DNA of 64,000 bases from Mesorhizobium ciceri WSM4083 (GTDB lineage Bacteria; Pseudomonadota; Alphaproteobacteria; Rhizobiales; Rhizobiaceae): positions 314,018 to 378,017 of the forward strand of contig NZ_JAFG01000005.1 of assembly GCF_000519305.1 (NCBI RefSeq). Direction: 5' to 3'. The notes beneath the pieces were generated by a model. It saw only the letters and a program-made list of their open reading frames with translations. It made no database searches and was not told the DNA's origin. A program made the translations under genes and the position numbers. Below, piece by piece: positions 50,348 through 60,488 of the stretch (its first letter is position 1; each line of letters begins with the position of its first letter).

Positions 50348-51337
50348 TTAGAATCCGAAATTCATATCCATTCGTCCGGGAATTGTGCGACGCACAACGC
50401 CCGGCGAGACATTGGTGATGCGCTTGAACGCGCGCGCGAAGGATGCCTCGGAATCATAGCCCAAACGGGTAGCGACTTCGGCAACCGACAAGCCGTTTTG
50501 GCCCAGCAATTCGCGGGCAAGCTGCATACGCAGGCGGGCGAGATAGTGTGCGGCGCCCTCTCCCAATACCGCACTGAAACGCTCGGCGAAAATCGAACGC
50601 GATTGGCCTGCCACGCCGGCCAGGCTTCCCAGCGTCCAGTTGTGGCCGGGGTCGCGGTGCATGGCCGCCAAAGCGCGGCCTATATGGGGGTCGCGGATGG
50701 CTGCGAGCCAACCGGTGGTCGAGGCTCCGTTGCAATTGACCCAGCAGCGTATGAGCCGTGCCGTCAGCAAGTCGGCCATACGCGACAGAATCGTGGCGCT
50801 GCCCATCTGCGGTTGCGAGGCCTCCACCGTCATGGCCGCCAGCAAAGGACCGACGACCGGGTCATTGCCGGCCACGTCGCAACCCTTGATGAGAGGCGGC
50901 ATCAAGGTGATCAATGGGTTGAGCGCATAGGAGTCCAAGGCCATGGAGCCGCAGAAAAGGGTGCTCGTCGCGCCCGTTCCTTGCCGTACCACTTCGCAGA
51001 CGTTGCCCCCCAACTTGATCACCTGGCAACCTTCGAGCGAGTCCCCTGCAACGTCCGGCGCGCTCGCCAGCCGATGGGCGATGCCTTGCGGCAGCAGCAC
51101 CAGATCGCCATCGCGCAACTCCTGCCAGCCTTGCGATTCAGTATGAATCCAGCACGGGCCCTGGCCGACAAAGTGAAACCGAAGCAGCTGTTGTTGCGGA
51201 AAGTCTATGCTCCATGGGTGCCGGAGCTCGCAGCGGCCATAGTTGACACCACTCAAGCGAAAGTCTTGCAGAACTTCGCTGAGCGCATCCATCGGGATAT
51301 GTGGCGTCGAAGACGGGCGGGACGAATAGTCAGGCAT
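50348..51337 (-). CDS. AraC-family regulator with cupin domain
   Basis: About 329 residues. The N-terminal half is a cupin_6-type sensing domain (ELRHPWSIDFPQQQLLRFHFV, then LRDGDLVLLPQGIAHRLA), and the C-terminal half an AraC double helix-turn-helix: LGSLAGVAGQSRSIFAERFSAVLGEG and LSVAEVATRLGYDSEASFARAF. The start is not certain: 51337 (ATG) is used, but 51292 (ATG, giving MDALSEVL) is as likely from family length. The MFS exporter gene after it is the probable target. Confidence 0.85.
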   Translation of the reverse strand: MPDYSSRPSSTPHIPMDALSEVLQDFRLSGVNYGRCELRHPWSIDFPQQQLLRFHFVGQGPCWIHTESQGWQELRDGDLVLLPQGIAHRLASAPDVAGDSLEGCQVIKLGGNVCEVVRQGTGATSTLFCGSMALDSYALNPLITLMPPLIKGCDVAGNDPVVGPLLAAMTVEASQPQMGSATILSRMADLLTARLIRCWVNCNGASTTGWLAAIRDPHIGRALAAMHRDPGHNWTLGSLAGVAGQSRSIFAERFSAVLGEGAAHYLARLRMQLARELLGQNGLSVAEVATRLGYDSEASFARAFKRITNVSPGVVRRTIPGRMDMNFGF

Positions 51338-51497
51338 ATACCTGATATAGATGCCGAACGTCCGGCTGGCAAGCGGGGACCGTTGTTCCACCAGGTGAAT
51401 CGTTGCAGCGGCACCCCACCCTTCCCAGCAGATTTCTCGCCTTGCCTCCCACTCCAACTGCATGCAAGGAGTTCTGCTACACACAGGGACAAGAGGC

Positions 51498-53333
51498 ATG
51501 GCGGCGGAAGCATCGGGCAGCGATCTGATTCAGGTGGTGGCACTGCTTGCTGCCGGCGTCGTTGCCGTTCCGATCTTCAAGCGCATGGGCCTCGGCTCGA
51601 TCCTCGGCTATCTGGCCGCCGGCGTGGTGATCGGCCCGTTCGGCCTCGGCGTCTTTTCCGAATCGGAAGCCATTCTTCATGTCGCCGAACTCGGCGTGGT
51701 GATGTTCCTGTTCATCATCGGGTTGGAAATGCAGCCATCGCGGCTGTGGGGCCTGCGCCGTGAGATCTTCGGCCTCGGTGCGCTGCAGGTCGGCGTCTGC
51801 GCGCTCCTGCTGACCGGTGTCGGCATGGCGGGAGGGTTTCCGATCGCGCAATCCTTCGTCGCCGGCGCCGGCTTCGTGCTGACCTCGACGGCGATCGTCA
51901 TGCAACTCCTGGAGGAACGCGGTGAAATCGCCGCACCGAAAGGCCAGCGCATCGTATCGGTGCTGCTGCTCGAGGATCTTGCCATCGTGCCGCTGCTGGC
52001 CCTGATCGCGTTCCTGGCACCCGGTGGAGCCGACACCAGCCTGTCGGAGCGGCTGACCGAGGTCGGCATCGGCCTCGCCGCTATCGTCGGCCTGGTGGTG
52101 GCCGGCCGCTATCTGCTCAACCCGTTCTTCCGCATCCTGGCGGATGCCCGTGCCCGCGAGGTGATGACGGCCGCAGCGCTCCTGGTCGTTCTCGGATCCG
52201 CCCTCGCCATGCAGCTCAGCGGCCTGTCGATGGCGATGGGTGCCTTCCTGGCCGGCGTGCTTTTGTCCGAATCGACCTTCCGCCATCAGCTCGAGGCCGA
52301 CGTCGAACCCTTTCGCGGCATCCTGCTCGGTCTGTTCTTCCTCGCGGTGGGCATGTCGCTCGACCTGCATGTGGTCGCGGCGAACTGGCGGCTGATCGCC
52401 GTCTATGTCGTCGCCTACATGGTGATGAAGGCGTTCGGCATCTACATCGTCGCCCGCATCCTGAAATCAGGCCACCGCGAAGCGCTTGAGCGCGCGGTCT
52501 TCATGGCACAAGGCGGCGAATTCGCCTTTGTCCTTTACTCGGCGGCCGCGGCGGTCGGCATCATCGACAGCCAGGCCAACGCGACGCTGACTGCGATCGT
52601 CATCATCTCCATGGTGCTGACGCCGCTGGCCATCATCGCCTTGCGCTATCTGACGCCGCGCGACGAGCAGTCGCTCGACGGCGTCGATGTCGCCGATGGC
52701 CTGACCGGCAGCGTGCTGGTCATCGGCTTCGGTCGCTTCGGCCAGATCGCCAGCCAGCCGCTGCTGCTGCGCGGCATCGACGTCTCAATCATCGACAACG
52801 ACGTCGAAATGATCCAGGCGGCGGCCGATTTCGGCTTCAAGGTCTACTATGGCGACGGCACGCGACTGGACATCCTGCATGCGGCAGGCGCCGGCCGGGC
52901 GCGCGCCGTGCTGATCTGCGTCGACAAGGCCGATGCCGCCGTCCGCATCGCGGAGCTCATCAAGGCTGAGTTTCCTTTGCTCACCGTGCTGGCCCGCGCT
53001 TTCGATCGTGGTACCGCGCTGCAGCTCATTCGCGCCGGCGTTGATTACCAACTGCGTGAAACCTTCGAATCCGCACTTGTTTTCGGCGGCTCGGCCCTGG
53101 AATCGCTGGGCGTCGATCCCGAAGACGTGGCTGAAACGATCGAAGACGTCAGGCGCCGCGACACCGATCGCTTCGAAACCCAGCTTGCCGAAGGCATTCG
53201 CGCCGGACAGCGCTTCCTGAGAGGCAATATCGGCACGCCGATTCCGACACCGCTCTCCACGCCGCGCCGGCCTGGTCAGGCACTCAATGAAGAAACCGCG
53301 GGTGTGCTGCACAAGTCCGAACCCGCCGATTGA
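51498..53333 (+). CDS. Kef-type K+/H+ antiporter with RCK domain (CPA2)
   Basis: A 611-residue monovalent cation/proton antiporter. Residues 1-395 hold about 12 membrane segments, including LLAAGVVAVPIFKRMGLGSILGYLAAGVVIGP. A TrkA-N (RCK) nucleotide-binding domain starts about 404 with LVIGFGRFGQIASQ, the Rossmann glycine motif. KefB/KefC proteins protect cells from electrophiles when glutathione adducts bind this domain; glutathione dependence here is not shown. The ATG at 51498 has AAGAGG just upstream. Confidence 0.88.
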   Translation: MAAEASGSDLIQVVALLAAGVVAVPIFKRMGLGSILGYLAAGVVIGPFGLGVFSESEAILHVAELGVVMFLFIIGLEMQPSRLWGLRREIFGLGALQVGVCALLLTGVGMAGGFPIAQSFVAGAGFVLTSTAIVMQLLEERGEIAAPKGQRIVSVLLLEDLAIVPLLALIAFLAPGGADTSLSERLTEVGIGLAAIVGLVVAGRYLLNPFFRILADARAREVMTAAALLVVLGSALAMQLSGLSMAMGAFLAGVLLSESTFRHQLEADVEPFRGILLGLFFLAVGMSLDLHVVAANWRLIAVYVVAYMVMKAFGIYIVARILKSGHREALERAVFMAQGGEFAFVLYSAAAAVGIIDSQANATLTAIVIISMVLTPLAIIALRYLTPRDEQSLDGVDVADGLTGSVLVIGFGRFGQIASQPLLLRGIDVSIIDNDVEMIQAAADFGFKVYYGDGTRLDILHAAGAGRARAVLICVDKADAAVRIAELIKAEFPLLTVLARAFDRGTALQLIRAGVDYQLRETFESALVFGGSALESLGVDPEDVAETIEDVRRRDTDRFETQLAEGIRAGQRFLRGNIGTPIPTPLSTPRRPGQALNEETAGVLHKSEPAD

Positions 53334-53347
53334 GCAAGGAATTATGC

Positions 53348-53893
53348 ATGGAATTGGACAGCAGGGCCCTGTCGGTCACCAAATTCTGGCGGGATGCCGG
53401 CGAGGATGCCTGGTTCGAGAAGAACGAAGCATTCGATGCCGAGTTCCGCGACCGCTTTCTCGGTCTGCACTACGCCGCCGCGCGGCGTGAATGCGACGAT
53501 TGGCTGGAGCATGCCGAAGGCGCGCTGGCGCTGATGATCCTGCTCGACCAGTTTCCGCGGAACTGTTTTCGCGGCACCGGCCATATGTACGCGACCGATC
53601 CGCTCGCCAGATATTTCGCGGAGAGGGCGATCGCGGCTGGTCATGACCTGGCACTCGAGGAAGAACTCCGCGTTTTCCTCTACCTGCCTTACGAGCATTC
53701 GGAACTGCTGGCCGACCAGGACATTTCGGTCGAGCTGACGCAGGCCAGGGCAGAGCCCTACCTGAAGTATGCTGTCGAACACCGCGATATCATTCAGAAT
53801 TTCGGCCGTTTTCCGCACCGAAACAGGATGCTTGGCCGCGAAACCACCCCGCAGGAGCAGACGTTCCTGGATGGCGGCGGTTTCTCCGGTTAA
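53348..53893 (+). CDS. DUF924-family protein
   Basis: A 181-residue protein of the DUF924/COG3803 family (TPR-like helices), with SVTKFWRDAGEDAWFEKNEAFD at the start, then LALMILLDQFPRNCFRGTG and EHRDIIQNFGRFPHRNRMLGR, all diagnostic. Function is unknown. The ATG at 53348 is chosen for AAGGAA at seven bases; a TTG 18 bases earlier would add residues. Confidence 0.88.
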   Translation: MELDSRALSVTKFWRDAGEDAWFEKNEAFDAEFRDRFLGLHYAAARRECDDWLEHAEGALALMILLDQFPRNCFRGTGHMYATDPLARYFAERAIAAGHDLALEEELRVFLYLPYEHSELLADQDISVELTQARAEPYLKYAVEHRDIIQNFGRFPHRNRMLGRETTPQEQTFLDGGGFSG

Positions 53894-53906
53894 AGACCCC
53901 GCTCCA

Positions 53907-54049
53907 AGGTGTGTTGAGATTCAGGTCAGGCCGAGTCGAAAACGGTGGGTTCCGAGAACCGGAGCGGAGCGTACATTTGGGTACGTGAGCACCGGAAGCG
54001 CAGGAACTCGCCGTTTGCAGGCCGGCATCACCTGAATATCAACGCACCT
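53907..54049. repeat. RIME-like intergenic palindromic element
   Basis: A 143-base element bounded by inverted ends AGGTGTGTTGAGATTCAGGT (53907-53926) and the mirror of AGGTGCGTTGATATTCAGGT (54030-54049), 18 of 20 matching. Inside is CGTAC/GTACG and a GAGCACCGGAAGCGCAGG stretch. Layout and length fit the rhizobial intergenic mosaic elements (RIME). It lies between the converging DUF924 and folK genes, and its last bases reach into the folK stop codon. Confidence 0.7.
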
Positions 54050-54560
54050 AGGCCAGCCACCAATCCCGGCCGGACGACAATCGCTCGATGCCTGAGGTAT
54101 CGACGGCGACCAGACGGTCGGTGATGCTGCGACCGCTGACAACCAGGCTGGGCGCGATCTCGGCCAGCGGCGCCAGCACGAAGGCGCGCTCCAGCATGCG
54201 CGGATGCGGCACCTCCAGCCCGGTCTCGTGGATGACGCGGTCGCCGAACACCAGAATGTCGATGTCGATCAGCCGCGGCCCCCAGCGCTCCTCGCGCACC
54301 CGCTTCAGCTTGCGCTCTGCATCGAGGCAGAGGTCGAGCAAGGCGCGCGGTGCAAGCACGGTGGAAATTTCGGCGGCCGCATTGAGAAAATCCGGCTGAT
54401 CGAGCTTGCCCCAGGGCGGCGTGCGATAAAGCGAGGAGACGCCAGTGACGCGCGTATCCGCGTCGGCATCCAGGATGCGCAGCGCCGCGCCCATGGATTT
54501 CGCCGGATCTCCAAGATTGCCGCCAAGGCTGAGATAAACGGTACTATTCGGGCCAGACAA
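54048..54560 (-). CDS. folK: HPPK, 2-amino-4-hydroxy-6-hydroxymethyldihydropteridine pyrophosphokinase
   Basis: A 170-residue enzyme that adds pyrophosphate from ATP to the pterin, before FolP. Family stretches are YLSLGGNLGDPAKSM, YRTPPWGKLDQPDFLNAAAE, and RWGPRLIDIDILVFGD with the magnesium-binding Asp pair. The start is a TTG at 54560, overlapping folB by 17 bases, with GAGGTGA upstream. The stop codon is shared with the end of the repeat. Confidence 0.95.
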   Translation of the reverse strand: MSGPNSTVYLSLGGNLGDPAKSMGAALRILDADADTRVTGVSSLYRTPPWGKLDQPDFLNAAAEISTVLAPRALLDLCLDAERKLKRVREERWGPRLIDIDILVFGDRVIHETGLEVPHPRMLERAFVLAPLAEIAPSLVVSGRSITDRLVAVDTSGIERLSSGRDWWLA

Positions 54561-54903
54561 CGGTCACCTCGACATAATCGAGCACGCCGGGCACCGGTGC
54601 GTTCGGCTTGCGCACCGTGATCTCGGCTTTCTTTATCTGCGGAAAACGCGCTGTCAGCGCACGGGCCACTTCGAGCGCCAGCGACTCGATCAGAAAACGG
54701 CGCTGCCCGGTGATGATCTTTTCAATGACTGTGAATGCAATGCCGTAGTGGACTGTATCCTCGATCGAATCCTCGGCCAGTGCGCGGCCTGGATCGACGG
54801 TGAGGACGGCATCGACATAGAAGCGCTGGCCGAGCCTTTCCTCCTCGTCCAGCACGCCGTGCCGGGCAAAGAAAGCGCAGTTCTTCATGCGGATGACATA
54901 CAT
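54544..54903 (-). CDS. folB: Dihydroneopterin aldolase
   Basis: A 119-residue enzyme that splits dihydroneopterin to 6-hydroxymethyl-dihydropterin and glycolaldehyde. Typical are NCAFFARHGVLDEEERLGQRFYVD (with the catalytic Glu), DTVHYGIAF and the conserved FLIESLALEVA with ITVRKPNAPVPG at the end. It starts three bases after the folP stop, so the three folate genes are one operon. Confidence 0.95.
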   Translation of the reverse strand: MYVIRMKNCAFFARHGVLDEEERLGQRFYVDAVLTVDPGRALAEDSIEDTVHYGIAFTVIEKIITGQRRFLIESLALEVARALTARFPQIKKAEITVRKPNAPVPGVLDYVEVTVVWPE

Positions 54904-54906
54904 CGC

Positions 54907-55758
54907 TCAGTTTCTCGCCCGGTCCGTCTGACGCGCCAGCATAGCATCCGCGAGCGCCAAAGCGTCCACGTTGAATGCGACATCGTGGACGCGAAACAGA
55001 TCGGCGCCCTGGAGCCTCAAGATGACGCTGGTCGCCGCTGTTCCCACCCCTCTGTCGGCGGTATCACGGCCGGTGACCGTGCCGATGAAGCGTTTTCGCG
55101 ACGTACCGGCCATCAGCGGCAAGCCGAGTGCATGCAATTCCGAAAAGCGTGCCATCAGGTCGAGATTTTCCTCCGCCGTCTCCTTGGCGAATCCGAAACC
55201 GGGATCGAGCACGATATGATCGTCGGCGATGCCGTTCTGGCGGGCGATTTCCAGCGACCTTCGCAGGAATGTCAATTGATCGGCAATCACATCCGGCAGC
55301 TTCTGGCGATCCCGCCCCGTATGCATGATGACAAGCCCGGCGCCGGTGTCGGCGGCGACGCGCGCAATATCAGGCTCACGCTGCAAACCCCAGACATCGT
55401 TGACGATATGCGCGCCGGCGGCAACCGCCAGCCGCGCCGTGTCGGCGCGATAGGTGTCGACCGAAATCAGCACTTCGCTCACGCCCGCCAGCGCTTCGAT
55501 CACCGGCAGGATGCGGGCCTGTTCCTGGCTGGCCGATACCGCGGCAGCGCCTGGGCGCGTCGATTCTCCGCCGACATCGACAACCAGTGCCCCTTCCCCG
55601 ATCATGCGGCGCGCCTGCGCCAGCGCCTTTTCAGGGGCGTCGAACTGGCCGCCGTCGGAAAAGCTATCCGGCGTGACATTGAGGATGCCGACGACCACGG
55701 CCTTGCCGCCAAGGTCGAGATGGCGTCCATGCGCCAAGTGCCATCGCCTGGCCGTCAT
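54907..55758 (-). CDS. folP: Dihydropteroate synthase
   Basis: A 283-residue TIM-barrel enzyme joining the pterin pyrophosphate with p-aminobenzoate; it is the sulfonamide target. Signatures are GILNVTPDSFSDGG and VDVGGESTRPGA near the start, ISVDTYRADTARLA, and IVLDPGFGFAKETAEENLDLM and PLMAGTSRKRFIG. First gene of folP-folB-folK. The Shine-Dalgarno GAG is weak. Confidence 0.96.
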   Translation of the reverse strand: MTARRWHLAHGRHLDLGGKAVVVGILNVTPDSFSDGGQFDAPEKALAQARRMIGEGALVVDVGGESTRPGAAAVSASQEQARILPVIEALAGVSEVLISVDTYRADTARLAVAAGAHIVNDVWGLQREPDIARVAADTGAGLVIMHTGRDRQKLPDVIADQLTFLRRSLEIARQNGIADDHIVLDPGFGFAKETAEENLDLMARFSELHALGLPLMAGTSRKRFIGTVTGRDTADRGVGTAATSVILRLQGADLFRVHDVAFNVDALALADAMLARQTDRARN

Positions 55759-55858
55759 TGCTCATCGACCATGGAGTTCATCAATCATGTGTGATCCCTG
55801 GCGGATCAATTTCATTGCGCCGGCAACGGCCGTAAAGCAAGGTGGTCGAAGAGGCAAC

Positions 55859-56500
55859 ATGATGAAACGATCCATGCCTGGCATGAAACAATCCCTGGCT
55901 TGCGCGCTGCTGCTCGCCATGACCCCGCACCCGGCGACGGCGGCCAATCTCGTCAAGACGTACAGCTATTTCGCCATTGGCGGCAGCACGCTCGACGACA
56001 TCGAGGCACAACTCTCCAAACGTGGGCCGGAGGTGAAAAGCACCGGCACGCGGCACCCGGGCGCCACGCAAATGGCCTTCACCACCCGCATCAGCTATGC
56101 GCAGACACCGAGTTCCTGCCGGATCGCCGACGCGGTGGTGACCGTCAAGGTGAAGGTGATCCTTCCCGAGTGGCGCCGCCCGCGCAAGGCCGATGCCGAT
56201 GTCAGGCTGTTCTGGGATACGCTGTCCGCCGACATCAAGCGCCACGAGGAGCGCCATGTCGAAATCGCCAAGAACCATGGCAGCGAACTCGAAGAGGCCT
56301 TGAAGGCCACCTACCCGCAAAAGAACTGCGACGCCGCCAAGGCCAAGGCGGCCGCGATCACCGCGGCTGTTCTGGCCAGGCACGACCGCGCCCAGCTTCA
56401 GTTCGACCGCGTCGAAAGCGTCAATTTCGAAAGCCGCATCCTGCGGCTGCTGCGCTACCGCATGGAGCGCATCGGCAACGGCCGACTGCCGCCGGCCTGA
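55859..56500 (+). CDS. Exported DUF922-family protein (possible metalloprotease-like)
   Basis: A 213-residue protein with a signal peptide (SLACALLLAMTPHPATAA, cleavage about residue 29). The mature part has the DUF922 features SYFAIGGSTLDDIEAQLSKRGP and the segment IKRHEERHVEIAKNHG, whose H-E-x-x-H motif suggests a zinc site. Two Cys (SCRIAD and KNCDAAKA) are present. The family is described as a predicted metallopeptidase-like group without proven activity. GAGG precedes the ATG. Confidence 0.82.
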   Translation: MMKRSMPGMKQSLACALLLAMTPHPATAANLVKTYSYFAIGGSTLDDIEAQLSKRGPEVKSTGTRHPGATQMAFTTRISYAQTPSSCRIADAVVTVKVKVILPEWRRPRKADADVRLFWDTLSADIKRHEERHVEIAKNHGSELEEALKATYPQKNCDAAKAKAAAITAAVLARHDRAQLQFDRVESVNFESRILRLLRYRMERIGNGRLPPA

Positions 56501-56705
56501 ACGCACCCGAACTGAAAGCCAAATTCGCCGAAGCGTAGTGCCAGATTCGAAAAACTTTCGAGCCCCTGTCGAAACCGGCCTATATGGGACGACATATATC
56601 GGGCTCGCCAGACGCGAGCTTAAAACACCAATGCGATCCAAACGGTCAAGAAACCGGAACGGCTGAACAGCGCCGGTCAAATCGCAAGCTTATGGATGAA
56701 CGATC

Positions 56706-58187
56706 ATGGACCAGGCTGTCGATAACAAAACGATGGCGGAAACCGGCACGCCGATAACAGAGAGCGAAAAGAACGCCATCATCGGCGGCGTGCTGTTGTC
56801 GATGCTGTTGGCGGCACTCGACCAGACCATTGTCGCGCCAGCCATGCCGACCATCGGGCATGCGCTCGGAAACGCACACTATCTGCCATGGATCGTCACC
56901 GGTTATCTCTTGACCGCTACCGCCGTGGCCCCGCTCTACGGCAAGATTTCCGACGTCTACGGCCGCCGGCCGACCGTCTATGCCGCGATCCTGATCTTTT
57001 TGGCGGGATCGCTGGTCAGTGCGATGGCTCCCAACATGTTTGTGCTGGTTGTCGGGCGGGCGATCCAGGGCGCCGGTGGCGGCGGACTGTTCGCTTTGAC
57101 GCAGACCGTCGTCGGCGATCTCGTGCCGCCGCGCGAGCGGGCACGCTATGCCGCCTGGTTCTCCGGCACATGGGCGGTCGCCAGCATCGCCGGTCCGTTG
57201 CTCGGCGGCACTTTCGCAGAGCACCTGCATTGGTCGCTGATCTTCTGGATCAATATTCCGCTTGGTCTTCTTGCGATGGCGATCATCAACAAGCCGCTCA
57301 AGAAACTGCCCGTTGCCGCAAAGCGCCATCGCATCGACGTCCTGGGCGCGTTGCTTCTGATCGTTGCCACGGCGCTGCTGCTGCTCGCATTGAATTGGGG
57401 CGGCAGCGCCTATCCCTGGATTTCGCTTGAAGTCATCGGCGTTCTCTGCGGTTCGGCGATTTTCTGGGGCGCTTTTGCCTTGCGGCTTATGCGAGCCGCC
57501 GAGCCGCTCATCTCACTCGAAGTGCTTGGCAATCCAATCGTTCTGGCGGGTACGCTTTCGATGTTCCTGCTTCAGGCAGCAAGCGTCGGTATGGCTGTGT
57601 ACCTGCCCGTCTATCTTCAGGCGGTGCTCGGCCTGTCGGCAGCAGAGTCGGGCATCGCGATGCTTGGGCTTCTGCTGGGGACCGTCGGCGGCGCGGCATT
57701 CAGCGGGCGCATGATACCGCATTTCACCCACTACAAGCGCATTGCAATGGTGGGCGTCGTCTTCAGTATGCTGTGCCTCTGCGTGCTGGCCGTCGTCGCA
57801 GGATATGCAACGCTCCTGGAGGTAGAGGTCTTGACGATTTGCATCGGGTTTGGAACCGGAACGACGTTTCCGGTCACCACCGTGTCGGTCCAGAACGCCG
57901 TCGATCGCATGCATCTGGGCGTCGCGACGGGCGTGCTGACATTCCTGCGTTCGCTTGGCAGTGCGCTCGGGGTCGCGATACTCGGCGCGGTCGCTCTGGG
58001 CTACGGCTTGCCGCTTGCCGGTGAAGGCGTGCGGATCGCTGGCCATAGCGCGACGGTCGAGCCGTTCGTGATGATCTTTGCCGTCGCCGCCGCTACACTG
58101 CTGCTGGGGCTGATCACGCTGACGCTGATGCCCGAGAAGGAGCTTCGCGGTTACGCCGACAATGCGGCGCCGATACTCGCCGAGTAA
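56706..58187 (+). CDS. MFS drug exporter, DHA2 family (14 TM)
   Basis: A 493-residue major-facilitator protein of the EmrB/QacA type. Motif C-like LLAALDQTIVAPAMPTIGHALG opens the protein and YGKISDVYGRRPTVYAA is the conserved loop. About 14 hydrophobic segments fit DHA2. No membrane-fusion protein or regulator lies beside it, so the substrate is not deducible. It converges with the reductase gene, with three bases between stops. Confidence 0.9.
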   Translation: MDQAVDNKTMAETGTPITESEKNAIIGGVLLSMLLAALDQTIVAPAMPTIGHALGNAHYLPWIVTGYLLTATAVAPLYGKISDVYGRRPTVYAAILIFLAGSLVSAMAPNMFVLVVGRAIQGAGGGGLFALTQTVVGDLVPPRERARYAAWFSGTWAVASIAGPLLGGTFAEHLHWSLIFWINIPLGLLAMAIINKPLKKLPVAAKRHRIDVLGALLLIVATALLLLALNWGGSAYPWISLEVIGVLCGSAIFWGAFALRLMRAAEPLISLEVLGNPIVLAGTLSMFLLQAASVGMAVYLPVYLQAVLGLSAAESGIAMLGLLLGTVGGAAFSGRMIPHFTHYKRIAMVGVVFSMLCLCVLAVVAGYATLLEVEVLTICIGFGTGTTFPVTTVSVQNAVDRMHLGVATGVLTFLRSLGSALGVAILGAVALGYGLPLAGEGVRIAGHSATVEPFVMIFAVAAATLLLGLITLTLMPEKELRGYADNAAPILAE

Positions 58188-58190
58188 AGT

Positions 58191-59341
<1,151 letters not shown>

Positions 59342-59414
59342 AGCTGGACACTGCATGACCATCGCTCCGCTGCCAAGCCACAGCGGGAAAAATCAGTTGG
59401 CAAAGATACCGCGT

Positions 59415-59735
59415 CTATCCCTGGCGGGCAGGCACCCGCACGACCAGGCCGTCAAGCGCATCGCGGACCTTGATCTGGCATGACAGGCGCGAGTTGGGCT
59501 GGACGTCGTAGGCGAAGTCCAGCATGTCCTCTTCCATCGCTTCCGGCTCGCCGACTTCAGCCGTCCAGGCTTCGTCGACATAGACGTGACAGGTGGCACA
59601 GGCGCAGGCACCGCCGCATTCGGCCTCGATCCCTGGCACGGCGTTGCGGATCGCGTTCTCCATGACCGTAGAGCCGTTCTCGGCGTCCATGTCGAAATGC
59701 GTGCCGTCATGGGCAATGAAAGTCAGCTTGGTCAT
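59415..59735 (-). CDS. [2Fe-2S] ferredoxin, adrenodoxin type
   Basis: A 106-residue ferredoxin. Cluster cysteines are Cys40, Cys46, Cys49 (CGGACACATC, spacing C-x5-C-x2-C) and Cys86 (SRLSCQI), as in adrenodoxins and FdxB-type ferredoxins. The acidic stretch [13 protein letters not shown] is the partner-binding helix. It donates electrons for heme, Fe-S cluster or P450 reactions; likely partner is the reductase 195 bases downstream. Confidence 0.92.
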   Translation of the reverse strand: MTKLTFIAHDGTHFDMDAENGSTVMENAIRNAVPGIEAECGGACACATCHVYVDEAWTAEVGEPEAMEEDMLDFAYDVQPNSRLSCQIKVRDALDGLVVRVPARQG

Positions 59736-59846
59736 TTGTCACCTGAAGGGAGTTCCAGCCGAGATAATCACTCCGGCTGACAAGTCAACTGCCGCATGAA
59801 AGCGCCGCCCGATGACGTTTTTCCGCAAATCGGGTTCGGCGCGGAT

Positions 59847-60215
59847 TCAGCGGTTGATGGCGGCGATGAAATCGCGCACTTCGTCGATCAGCGTGCCAAG
59901 CCGCTTGAGCGTCTGGCCGTCTTCCGGCCGGTGCTCGATCTCGGTGGCGCAGTCGGCGATGGCAAAGGCGCCGACGCCCCGTGCCGAACCCTTCAATCCA
60001 TGGGCGAGCAGAAGCCGGTCCTTGATGTCGGCGTCGACTATTCTGTCGCGCACGGACAGCGCCTGCTGTACAAACAGCGCCAGCACCTCCTGCTCGAGGC
60101 CGCGGTCACCCATCGTCTGGCGGGCAAGGTGTGCCAAATCGACCGGGCGTGACCGTCTTGGTCCGGATACGTCGCCCCCGGGCATTGAGAAGGCAATGCC
60201 GCTTTCGCCACGCAT
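59847..60215 (-). CDS. Hpt-domain phosphotransfer protein
   Basis: A 122-residue histidine phosphotransfer protein. The phosphorylated residue is His72 in LLLAHGLKGSARGVGA, the canonical H-x-x-K-G-S motif. No kinase gene is beside it; it is an orphan Hpt that may relay phosphate between hybrid kinases and response regulators. It stands before, and divergent from, the growth-pole-ring-like gene. Confidence 0.87.
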   Translation of the reverse strand: MRGESGIAFSMPGGDVSGPRRSRPVDLAHLARQTMGDRGLEQEVLALFVQQALSVRDRIVDADIKDRLLLAHGLKGSARGVGAFAIADCATEIEHRPEDGQTLKRLGTLIDEVRDFIAAINR

Positions 60216-60488
60216 GAACTCGAACTCCGTTTCTTCGATTCGCCCAAAAACCTAGGCGAATCCAATGGACAACGGGTTAATGAATGGCCGGAAAAAATGT
60301 TGCCAAAGCGGCGCCCAAATCACAGTTCCGTTAACCTTATATTTAAAGTTTTACGTATCCCGCGGAATGCATGTTTTCTTTACCCCCCTGTGTCATTACG
60401 ATACGAGGGGTCCATTTTCAGCCTCCTGCGCGTGGTACGACAAACAGAAATATAAGCCCCGCGGCAGCTAGTACAGGGTAGCGAAGGC

